Shown: piece by piece, positions 9,471 to 16,972 of the stretch
Layout of the letters: every line of letters begins with the position of its first letter
Numbering within the stretch: the first letter of the stretch is position 1
Origin: Campylobacterales bacterium
GTDB lineage: Bacteria; Campylobacterota; Campylobacteria; Campylobacterales; Sulfurimonadaceae
DNA length: 64,000 nucleotides
NCBI GenBank assembly: GCA_026390115.1
Contig: JAPLGO010000038.1
Coordinates: 291,565-355,564, forward strand
Reading direction: 5' to 3'
The notes under the pieces: model-generated
Database searches by the model: none
Told to the model about the DNA's origin: nothing
What the model saw: the letters and a program-made list of their open reading frames with translations, nothing else
Program-made: the position numbers and the translations under genes

Positions 9471-9519
9471 GCAGAGACAATTTGTCCCTGCCACTAAAAC
9501 GAACGCATCCGTTTTAGTG
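9471..9519. repeat. Intergenic palindromic repeat, copy A, at convergent recG/hpf ends
   Basis: Two adjacent hairpins fill the convergent gap. The first pairs GCAGAGACAA with TTGTCCCTGC (nine of ten pairs); the second pairs CACTAAAACG with CGTTTTAGTG. The elements GGCAGGGAC...GTCCCT and CACTAAAACGAA recur at 19394-19530, and the first recurs at 27692. A bidirectional terminator made from a REP-like repeat is the simplest reading. Confidence 0.7.
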
Positions 9520-9526
9520 TGTTACA

Positions 9527-10069
9527 TCAATATAAACCGAAACTTCCATTGCTTTTCTTATAAAGAACACGAGTTTTACCTTCATTGTCTAAGAAAATTT
9601 CAAAAATCTTAGCACTCTCTTTTAAATCTTGAAGTACATCTTCAACTTCACGAGGTTTGTAGAGAGAGAGCTCAACAGGAACTATTTCATCTTCTAATGC
9701 TTCAGCAATCTCTTTTACATCCACATGGTTATTAGCCTCAATTTTTGCTACATTTAGACCATCTTTATGGTGCTCTGTACCACGGTCATGCATGCGGCGC
9801 ATAGCTTTTTGTGCTCTGCCTGCCGCTAAATCAATTGCTGCATATAAATCATCGTCACTCTGTTTAATGACAATAGAGTTTTTATGTGCAAGATTGATAA
9901 CAAACTCTACGCATGAATGCTCTTTACCTTTTTTTGTTTGAGCAGTTGCAATGACATTAACGGAGATAATATCCAAGTGGAATTTACTAAGGGTCTCGAT
10001 AGATGTACTCATATGCGTTTTAATGGCATCAGTTAGTTCTAAATGTCTGCCTGTTAGAGAGATATTCAT
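9527..10069 (-). CDS. hpf: Ribosome hibernation promoting factor, long form
   Basis: Binds the 30S subunit in stationary phase and drives 70S inactivation or 100S dimer formation. The N-terminal S30AE domain covers residues 1-100 (MNISLTGRHLELTDAIKTHM). After a linker, the C-terminal dimerisation domain at about 120-180 includes PVELSLYKPREVEDVLQDL and ends RVLYKKSNGSFGLY. The 180-residue length identifies the long form. Start ATG 10069 has AAAAGGATTAC upstream on the minus strand. It converges on recG and lies downstream of the pilin-like genes. Confidence 0.93.
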   Translation of the reverse strand: MNISLTGRHLELTDAIKTHMSTSIETLSKFHLDIISVNVIATAQTKKGKEHSCVEFVINLAHKNSIVIKQSDDDLYAAIDLAAGRAQKAMRRMHDRGTEHHKDGLNVAKIEANNHVDVKEIAEALEDEIVPVELSLYKPREVEDVLQDLKESAKIFEIFLDNEGKTRVLYKKSNGSFGLY

Positions 10070-10134
10070 TTGTAATCCTTTTAATCGTTTGATTTTTAAT
10101 TATAACATTAAATAGTAGATATCGATTTACATAA

Positions 10135-10596
10135 CTACAATTTTTGGATACTTCTTCTAAAATATTTTATTGGTTCGCTTGTAATATTTTCATCAGTTAC
10201 AGATACGGTTATATCCATAAGAACTGAACCGTTTTGTTCAGGAGTGGTAATCGTAAAATAATCAATGCCGCCCGGAGGCGGAGTTGCGATGCATGGAGAT
10301 GGATTTGTGTAAATATAGTGTATATCTACATTTATATTATAGATTGAGTCTTGCGTAAAATTTAGATTGTTAACACTGCATGGCGGGTTTTGAGAGATTT
10401 GAAGAAGTGCATACTCCGCCGCACTTTTTGAGAGTAAAACCGCCTGCTCGTAAAGATATAAATCTGTTGTTTTTTTGGTTGTCTCCGCCGTCATAGCCAA
10501 TGAAAGAGCCATAATTGTAGAAATTATAACAATGACGGAAATCGCCATTATCATGGCGAAGGCAGATTTTTTTAATAAATAGTTTTTTCTTTGCAT
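10135..10596 (-). CDS. MshP/PilX-like minor pilin-associated protein
   Basis: A 153-residue protein with one N-terminal hydrophobic helix (residues about 12-38, SAFAMIMAISVIVIISTIMA), as in the pilin-like components MshP and PilX. No canonical Glu5 follows the F of the mature start, which is usual for these PilX-type subunits. It is the last gene of the four-gene minus-strand cluster from 15609 and overlaps the preceding gene by 25 bases, so translation is coupled. Identification rests on the helix, size and context rather than on specific motifs. Confidence 0.65.
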   Translation of the reverse strand: MQRKNYLLKKSAFAMIMAISVIVIISTIMALSLAMTAETTKKTTDLYLYEQAVLLSKSAAEYALLQISQNPPCSVNNLNFTQDSIYNINVDIHYIYTNPSPCIATPPPGGIDYFTITTPEQNGSVLMDITVSVTDENITSEPIKYFRRSIQKL

Positions 10597-11447
10597 AATG
10601 AATACTCCTCTACTAAATCACTTTTGGCGCAAACCTGAATCTTTACGAGCGAACCAATTGCCATAAATCTAAAAGAGCTTACATTTTCCATTATTGTTGC
10701 TGATTTTCCATTCGTATAATTTTCTCCATTCCAAGGCTGATAATCGTAATATAAAACCAAGGTGCTCATCTTTGTAGTAGTATCATAATTTTCTATGGAG
10801 ACTGCGTACGCACTCCATGCAAGCTGATAGTATTCGTAGATTTCACTAAAATTACCATCTGTGGATGCAAATGTTGCCCCTCCAATTATTGGGTGCATGG
10901 TTCTATTTTGGTCACTTATTGGAGTGCCGTTCCAGCCATAGCCTGTTGTTATATCACTGCTTGAACCAACGAAATAGAGAGCCGCGTCATTTATGGAACT
11001 ACCTCCATCGGAGAGAGTGTCAATAAGTTCATCTAGTTCAGTTGTGTTGGTTTCTGGCGAGAATATGGTTGTTTTATTACTTAAATCCAAATCTATAACT
11101 CCGCTCCATGTAGGAAGAGAAGAGTCAGAATTTCCGCGCAAACCATCAATGTCAGCTCCCACCCACTCTAAAATGGTGTACTCTTCGCCACTGGCGCTCC
11201 CTAGAGCTACAAAAGAGTTGTCTGAGCTTTTTCTAGCAATTATAGAATCTTTTATTCGGTGCTGGAGCCTAGTAGAGATAAACTCAACTGCTGTTGCACT
11301 ATTTGCTTGCAGGGTATTATTCACATTAGAATAGATAAAATCTTTGTACGCCCCAGCTAAAAACTCAACCCCGAATTTGCCTATAATACCAATCACGACT
11401 ATAACAAATACAAGCTCAATAAGGGTAAAGGCGTTACGAAACTTCAT
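10572..11447 (-). CDS. Type IV pilin-like protein, MshO-like
   Basis: Starts with a class III prepilin leader: FRNA, then the mature end FTLIELVFVIVVIGIIG, with Phe1 and Glu5 of the processed protein visible. Cleavage by a PilD-type peptidase would fall between Ala6 and Phe7 of the precursor; alanine replaces the usual glycine at -1. At 291 residues it is longer than ordinary pseudopilins and has a soluble C-terminal domain with paired cysteines near the end (VCAKSDLVEEYSLC). It overlaps the upstream gene by four bases. By order and size it corresponds to MshO of MSHA systems. Confidence 0.72.
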   Translation of the reverse strand: MKFRNAFTLIELVFVIVVIGIIGKFGVEFLAGAYKDFIYSNVNNTLQANSATAVEFISTRLQHRIKDSIIARKSSDNSFVALGSASGEEYTILEWVGADIDGLRGNSDSSLPTWSGVIDLDLSNKTTIFSPETNTTELDELIDTLSDGGSSINDAALYFVGSSSDITTGYGWNGTPISDQNRTMHPIIGGATFASTDGNFSEIYEYYQLAWSAYAVSIENYDTTTKMSTLVLYYDYQPWNGENYTNGKSATIMENVSSFRFMAIGSLVKIQVCAKSDLVEEYSLCKEKTIY

Positions 11448-12076
11448 TGGTAACTTCTTTTATAGTAGTCAATTTCGCCTATGTTTGCGCTATATGTTTT
11501 TAAAAGAGTAATTACTTTTGCATCACTGTCTGTGATAGAAACTGTGACTTTTTTCATGTTTTGACTTGCTGCAGTTGTCGCTCCAAAGTCAGCATACTCT
11601 ACACTAATGGAGCTGCTATACTCCTTTTTGTATCCACTGCTCGTTCCAGACACCTCAGTAAAGATGCTCACAGGAGTTGTTTTTATAGTGTCATCAATAT
11701 CATTTAATGTACCATCTATGGCGATAGTCGGTCTTAATACCTCATTATCAATACACTTCCTATGAAGAGGCTGATTTATATGACCTGCTCTTAGTTTTGT
11801 TGTTGAGTTACAATCGGTGGCATTCGTCCATACAACTTTTGAGAGTAGATTAGAACCATCCATAGCATTTTCGTCCCACTGATAGGAAAGAACTTGATTT
11901 AACTCTGTGGAGGCCGCAAAGATAGCCTCTTGCACAAGGTTTCCCTCAACTCCTTTAGCTGTTGCCTGTGTCACCATGGGAAGGGAAATAACGGATATGC
12001 CAATAATGACAATGGCAAAAATAAGCTCTATCATCGAAAAAGCGGATTTGCTCACTACTTGCATTTTGCTTACCAC
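11444..12076 (-). CDS. Type IV pilin-like protein, MshD-like
   Basis: Prepilin-type N-terminus KSA then FSMIELIFAIVIIGISVI, giving Phe1 and Glu5 after cleavage. The 210-residue length and a single long N-terminal helix fit a minor pilin such as MshD. Two cysteines (TDCNSTTK and HRKCIDNE) could form a disulfide. It overlaps the end of the large MshQ-like gene by seven bases and the next pilin gene by four, so the four genes are one transcription and translation unit. No pilus motor, secretin or prepilin peptidase is encoded nearby. Confidence 0.72.
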   Translation of the reverse strand: MVSKMQVVSKSAFSMIELIFAIVIIGISVISLPMVTQATAKGVEGNLVQEAIFAASTELNQVLSYQWDENAMDGSNLLSKVVWTNATDCNSTTKLRAGHINQPLHRKCIDNEVLRPTIAIDGTLNDIDDTIKTTPVSIFTEVSGTSSGYKKEYSSSISVEYADFGATTAASQNMKKVTVSITDSDAKVITLLKTYSANIGEIDYYKRSYQ

Positions 12077-15000
12077 ATCGTTCTTCTATTGGTTTTATCT
12101 GTGCCACTTTTATTGGTCGTGGTATTTGTTTCATGTTTGCCTGTCCAGCTACTTCCACTTCCTTCAAACTCAACTTCAAACTCGTTTGCAGTGGCTGCTG
12201 CATTGTATTTGTTGTAAATCAGCCAGCTTGGGGCGCTGTTTTGCATAGTTGTTTTGTAGGGATACCCTTTGGTAGCCGATGCCGTGTAGTTGAGAGTCGC
12301 TTGAGCAGGGTTAGCATTGCTCGGCATAGTTGCCGTAACAATATTGGCGCCATTTTTTTGCGTGGCAGCCGTAGCCACACCCGATAGGCTTGTATGGTTT
12401 GCATTAATAAACCATCGTGGGTCATCTGTGCTAAGAGAGCTGCTCCCGTTTGGAAGTAAAGTTTTATTACATGCTGTGCCGCTACTGTCTGTACCATGAC
12501 AAAAGGATTCATAATATATCAATGCTATGCCTGTGTCAGTAGAAAATCTATATCTCGGTGCATGTGTGCGACCATATAAAAATGTAGCATTTTGATCAGC
12601 TGCGCTTAATCCTGTCACCACTTTTGTAGTGCCGGAATCTGTATATGTTGATTTTGCAGCAAGTGTCACTTCAGAGCCATTTATGATAAATGGATTTTTT
12701 GAATCATTTATATCTCGGTTGAAGTTGAACATCAATTTTTTAGTGGCATTCGTCTCGCTCCAAGGTATTATGATTGTTCCCAAACTGAATCCAAGATTTT
12801 GAGTTTCGTTGATATCGTCTTTAATAATTGCAGGAGTAGACGCAGCACTGACAACACTCATATTGACATCCAAAGGGTTTTCCCAAGAGCCTGATTTGAA
12901 GTTTTGTGTAGTGTTGTTATCAAGATTTTTTGCAAAAACAGTAACATCTAAGTGGGCAGACATGTTTAGGTCATTCGAGAGATATGTGAATGTTTGAGCA
13001 CTGTTATTGCTTAGATGAACCGCACTGAGAGTAAAGTGGTCTGGTACAAAAGTGGCATTGATGTCTCCGCATACATATCTTCCTGTTGTATTGCAATCAC
13101 CGGAAGTGTCATCGCTGTCAACATCCGCCCAAGTTGTGTCTTTGAACTCTATATTGACCTTTCCTACATCATCAAATTTAATAAGAGCATTGGCAACTCC
13201 ATTAGTAACATTAAATGGAGTAGCTGAAAAAAAGAGTGAGCCATTTAGTGTATTGTCAACAATATTGGATGGTTGATACATGGTTCTGATGAGGCTTAAG
13301 ACTAAGTTTGCAGTCGAAATAGTATAGTTGTTAGCAGGTGTAGTTGTATCAAATTGTGGAGCAGTTACAGCAAAAGTGTATTCTTGCGCCGATGTTAAAA
13401 GATTGCTGTTTTCTCCGCTAGGGGCACTCAGGAGAAAACTGTCGGGACGAATGGCAAAATTGTCGCTGCTTGCAACATCATCTTTGAATGTGCATCCTGA
13501 AACTACCGGATACTCACAGTTTGAATAGGGCTTAATGCTATTATTTGCATCTCTGCAATATTTAAATCTCACACGAACATTTTTATAAGCACTTGGATTG
13601 ACGGTATATGTTTTATTTATGTCCGAAGCTACGCTTGCATCAAAACTTGCATAACCGGTAACGCTGCTGTTAGTGTCGTAATCGTAGAGTTGATACTTTG
13701 CTGTTATTCCTGTTTTTGTTTGCAGAACTGCTCTTGCGGCATCTAAACTGGCAATTGTAAGAGTAAATGGTTTGTTTACAATTTTTGTAGTTATTTCTCT
13801 GTTTGCTATACTTTGGGTAGATTCCCAAGCATCAAAAATTCCTAAAACCGGAGTTGTTGTACCTCCGCATGTGCCGTATCCCAAGTTGCTCGCATCACCA
13901 CTTTGTATAAAATCCGGGTTATTTCCATTAATCTCAATCGGTCCCTCTGAAGTAATTCCTCCATTGATTTTCCAATTATTTGAGTTGTTGGTTAAAGTAG
14001 TTGAGCCTTTTACATACATGAATGCTTTCCAAGAGGTGGTACCTCCACCGTTTCCTAAGCTTTCAAAATTCCCTCCAACATATGTGAAAAGGTTGTTTTC
14101 ACTGCTTCCTGCAGCTGTATTGTAAGAGAGATTATTCATGTCAATTAAAAAATTATTTTTTATAAATATACGCACTGGACCGCCACTTGGAAGAATCAGA
14201 TTGTTGTTATTGCTATCAATCGTTAAAGAATCAAAATAGTAATCACCCGGTTGAAAGTTGAGTGTTGATTTAGAAATAGTGACATTTCCCAGTAGCATTA
14301 CTTTTGATATATTATCTGAATATGTGGCAGCCGGATTGAAATTAATTGTTGCATTGTTATAAGTTAGATTACCGTACTCCAAATCCGTTAATGTTGTAGG
14401 ATCTGAACCGTTTGGAGAGCCGGATTTGCTATTGGTCGGAAATGTAGGATTTAACCTATTAGTAGGTGGGTCTTGCCTTTGGCATACGGTGCTGCCACCA
14501 CATGTAGCGGGATTACATGTGATACTTCCGGTTAGCTCACCCGCGGGGTAGGAGATATTGTTCGTATAGCAGGCTTGATCATTATTTCCGTTTGAATAAA
14601 TATGGGTGTAAGAAGTTAGAACGCTGCTAAATAATCCACACTCCGATGTGTTTTGAAAAGTTGGCGCACCGCTTGATGCGGCAACCGTTAAGGTCATAGA
14701 GCCATTATTTGAATTGCCGTCCTTGTCTGTTGCATAGACTGTGAAATTATATGTTCCATTTGTTGTGGGAGTTCCGCTAAAAGCACCGGTTGAGCCACTA
14801 AACAACAGCCCAGTCGGTAAAGAGCCGCCCAGTGTGTAGGATAATATCGGGTCACTATTTGTAAGTGTGACATAATCAGAGATATTTAATGTAAAAGGTG
14901 TTCCGTTGATTGCATTCTGGTCAGGAATATTGCCCACTACAGGCGGAGTGCCCGATGAGGTTACGATAAGTATTAAAGAGTCACTATTAGAGTTTCCACT

Positions 15001-15609
15001 ATTATCTGTAACTGTTAAAGTAATAGTATGTGTTCCTGCAGAAAAATCATTTTTAGTAAAGCTAACAAGCGAGCTTAAAAGTGTTGCCCCGTCCTTCCAT
15101 GTGTAGCTTACAATCGAGCCATCGGAGTCACTGCTGCCATTTCCATTTAGAGTGACATTCGTTCCAATTGTGGCAGTTTGATCTGCTCCTGCATTTGCTA
15201 TTGGAGGCAGGTTACTAGAAGGAACAACAATTTCCGCCGTACTTGTGGTAATATGTCCGTTGCTTTGGCTTGCTCCACCTATTGCAGAGGTGAGTGTTAC
15301 ATTACATGTCGTGCCACTGATGAGTGATGCGGTTGCAATTGTAATATTGCCGCCTGAAGAGCCTTCTGCAAATAGCATTGTGCCACTGGAATTGTTGCAT
15401 GAGTCACTATAATGAACAGTTATAGAATTTTTGTTTGGAGCAGGAGTTAAAGAAATATGGAGAGTAACAGAAGCTGTACCTACTGAAATATTTTGCGTTG
15501 TTGGAGAAATAGTTACACTGGGTGTGTTTGAAGAATCAGCAAACAACCCTGAGATTATTAAAAATGGGACTATTGCTGTCAAAAAAATCTTTTTTATATC
15601 AAATTTCAT
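12070..15609 (-). CDS. MshQ-like surface protein with PKD and cadherin-like domains
   Basis: 1179 residues. Signal peptide at 1-24 (LLISGLFADSS region). A first beta domain carries VSVGT/TVHYSDSC-type repeats. A PKD domain at about 135-215 contains PPIANAGADQTATIGTNVTL and GSIVSYTWKDG. A cadherin/Ig-like domain at about 218-305 contains NIPDQNAINGTPFTLNISDY and DKDGNSN. A beta-helix-like region at about 380-580 contains PGDYYFDSLTIDSN. A long C-terminal region from about residue 700 resembles the DUF6701 part of MshQ. The protein is secreted and probably a pilus-associated adhesin or tip complex partner. It is first in the cluster and ends within the next pilin gene. Ribosome site GAGAGGAG precedes the ATG. 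Confidence 0.72.
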   Translation of the reverse strand: MKFDIKKIFLTAIVPFLIISGLFADSSNTPSVTISPTTQNISVGTASVTLHISLTPAPNKNSITVHYSDSCNNSSGTMLFAEGSSGGNITIATASLISGTTCNVTLTSAIGGASQSNGHITTSTAEIVVPSSNLPPIANAGADQTATIGTNVTLNGNGSSDSDGSIVSYTWKDGATLLSSLVSFTKNDFSAGTHTITLTVTDNSGNSNSDSLILIVTSSGTPPVVGNIPDQNAINGTPFTLNISDYVTLTNSDPILSYTLGGSLPTGLLFSGSTGAFSGTPTTNGTYNFTVYATDKDGNSNNGSMTLTVAASSGAPTFQNTSECGLFSSVLTSYTHIYSNGNNDQACYTNNISYPAGELTGSITCNPATCGGSTVCQRQDPPTNRLNPTFPTNSKSGSPNGSDPTTLTDLEYGNLTYNNATINFNPAATYSDNISKVMLLGNVTISKSTLNFQPGDYYFDSLTIDSNNNNLILPSGGPVRIFIKNNFLIDMNNLSYNTAAGSSENNLFTYVGGNFESLGNGGGTTSWKAFMYVKGSTTLTNNSNNWKINGGITSEGPIEINGNNPDFIQSGDASNLGYGTCGGTTTPVLGIFDAWESTQSIANREITTKIVNKPFTLTIASLDAARAVLQTKTGITAKYQLYDYDTNSSVTGYASFDASVASDINKTYTVNPSAYKNVRVRFKYCRDANNSIKPYSNCEYPVVSGCTFKDDVASSDNFAIRPDSFLLSAPSGENSNLLTSAQEYTFAVTAPQFDTTTPANNYTISTANLVLSLIRTMYQPSNIVDNTLNGSLFFSATPFNVTNGVANALIKFDDVGKVNIEFKDTTWADVDSDDTSGDCNTTGRYVCGDINATFVPDHFTLSAVHLSNNSAQTFTYLSNDLNMSAHLDVTVFAKNLDNNTTQNFKSGSWENPLDVNMSVVSAASTPAIIKDDINETQNLGFSLGTIIIPWSETNATKKLMFNFNRDINDSKNPFIINGSEVTLAAKSTYTDSGTTKVVTGLSAADQNATFLYGRTHAPRYRFSTDTGIALIYYESFCHGTDSSGTACNKTLLPNGSSSLSTDDPRWFINANHTSLSGVATAATQKNGANIVTATMPSNANPAQATLNYTASATKGYPYKTTMQNSAPSWLIYNKYNAAATANEFEVEFEGSGSSWTGKHETNTTTNKSGTDKTNRRTMW

Positions 15610-15645
15610 AAGAAACTCCTCTCACCAATCTAGTACAATTTTATC

Positions 15646-15651
15646 ATTATA
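15646..15651 (-). promoter_or_regulatory. Probable -10 box for the MSHA-like cluster
   Basis: On the minus strand TATAAT lies 36 bases before the ATG of the MshQ-like gene, and the ribosome site GAGAGGAG is between them. No clear -35 hexamer is seen. Confidence 0.5.
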
Positions 15652-15714
15652 CTGATATAAAGGCTTAATAGTCACTGAGTAAGGAGAAGTAGTTTCCACG
15701 CTACATGTGAAAAT

Positions 15715-16095
15715 TTATTTATTTAAAAACGAAGAAATCTTCTCTGCTACACCGTACTCTCTTGATTCGCTGAGTATGATTTGAGCGGCTTTATTGTTGT
15801 CTGTGTTAAATATGAGCGGACCTACAAAGTTAATTATGGAGTCTTCTATCGGTGTTTGAATGAGAATAATATTAAAAATAAGCAGATTGGATTTTTCATC
15901 AATCTCCAAGATTTTTTTAGCACTTGAAGGAACTTGAAAATCATACTCTCTCAAAATAAAAGGATTTATCAGCGTAAAAGCGATATGCTCATTGTCTACG
16001 GCTTTCATCTTCATAAAAATATCATCTATCTTTTCCAATTCTACCTGTTTTAGCTCTTCAAAACCTAAAATGGGCACACATATATCAAATTTCAT
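15715..16095 (-). CDS. fliW: Flagellar assembly factor FliW
   Basis: FliW binds flagellin and the translational regulator CsrA; released FliW sequesters CsrA so that flagellin translation matches export. I choose ATG 16095 (protein beginning MKFDICVPILGFEEL) rather than an upstream in-frame ATG at 16140, because the family starts here and AAAGG lies just upstream; this gives 126 residues. NPFILREYDFQVP and the central IILIQTPIEDSIINFVGPLIFN stretch are family-typical. It is divergent from bamD. Its partner csrA is at 52354. As I recall, Campylobacter jejuni has the same lon/bamD/fliW order. Confidence 0.92.
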   Translation of the reverse strand: MKFDICVPILGFEELKQVELEKIDDIFMKMKAVDNEHIAFTLINPFILREYDFQVPSSAKKILEIDEKSNLLIFNIILIQTPIEDSIINFVGPLIFNTDNNKAAQIILSESREYGVAEKISSFLNK

Positions 16096-16216
16096 AGAAA
16101 ACCTTTGGTTAAAATTACTTGATTCTATCACTTTAAGCATAAAATATACCTACTTTAATGAGATATATATCTCTTTTTGATAGAATAAGAATCTATTTTA
16201 ATTAGGATTATAATAT

Positions 16217-16972
16217 ATGAGAGTTAAAACAAAACTTGCAATGATAATAGTTGTTGCTTCTCTGTTCTTTGGAGGATGTACAAAAGATGCAGAGGAATAC
16301 AACAAACCGGCTGCTTATTGGTACGCAAAAGTTATAGAGTCGGTTTCTAATAATAATCTGGAAAAAGCAGATGACTATTACAGTTCGCTTCAAGGTGAAC
16401 ATGTAGGCTCTCCGCTTCTGCCTGAAGCTACAATGATTTTGGCTATCGCTCACATGCATTACGATGAGTATGTTTTAAGTGAATATTTTTTAAATGAGTA
16501 TGTGACAAGATATGCAAATCCAAATGAGAGAGAGTTTGCAGAGTATTTAAAAATCAAATCAAAATATTTGGCTCTGCCGAATCCGAGACGTGATCAGGTT
16601 CTTATAAATGAAGCGATTGTAGAGAGTGAAAAGTTTAAAAGCAACTATCCAAACTCTATGTATTACGGTATCGTCGATACTATGCTAACAAATCTCTACA
16701 TGGCAGCGGCATCTCTCAATGAGTCTATCTCAGATTTGTATACGAGACTCGATAAACCAAAAAGTGCGAAATATTACAAAACTATTCAGAATCAAACATG
16801 GATAAAATGGGAGAATGTTGACAGAGACAATACTCCTTGGTATCGTGAATGGTTTGAAGGAGACGGAACTTCTAGCTGGTACGGCTTCTTAATTCCTCAT
16901 ACAAGAAGCGTTGTTTCTAGAAATTCTGTGAGTGAAACAGAGACAAATAGCACGAGCGGAGAGAAGTTATGA
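16217..16972 (+). CDS. bamD: Outer membrane protein assembly lipoprotein BamD
   Basis: Periplasmic lipoprotein of the BAM complex that folds beta-barrel proteins into the outer membrane. Signal peptide with lipobox FFGGC, Cys21 being the lipidated residue. The following 200 residues are helical TPR-like repeats: YWYAKVIESVSNNNLEKADDYYSSLQ, then LPEATMILAIAHMHYDEYVLSEYFLNEY, then YLKIKSKYLALPNPRRDQ. Length 251 fits. The stop overlaps the lon start by four bases. Within this window, LptD and the TonB remnant are clients of the complex. Confidence 0.9.
   Translation: MRVKTKLAMIIVVASLFFGGCTKDAEEYNKPAAYWYAKVIESVSNNNLEKADDYYSSLQGEHVGSPLLPEATMILAIAHMHYDEYVLSEYFLNEYVTRYANPNEREFAEYLKIKSKYLALPNPRRDQVLINEAIVESEKFKSNYPNSMYYGIVDTMLTNLYMAAASLNESISDLYTRLDKPKSAKYYKTIQNQTWIKWENVDRDNTPWYREWFEGDGTSSWYGFLIPHTRSVVSRNSVSETETNSTSGEKL

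Noticed and set aside
10993..11334. Open frames on the plus strand within the pilin cluster (also 11907-12248 and 13772-14125)
   Set aside because: They are antisense to well-supported coding frames with signal peptides and prepilin motifs, and carry no ribosome sites or family patterns.
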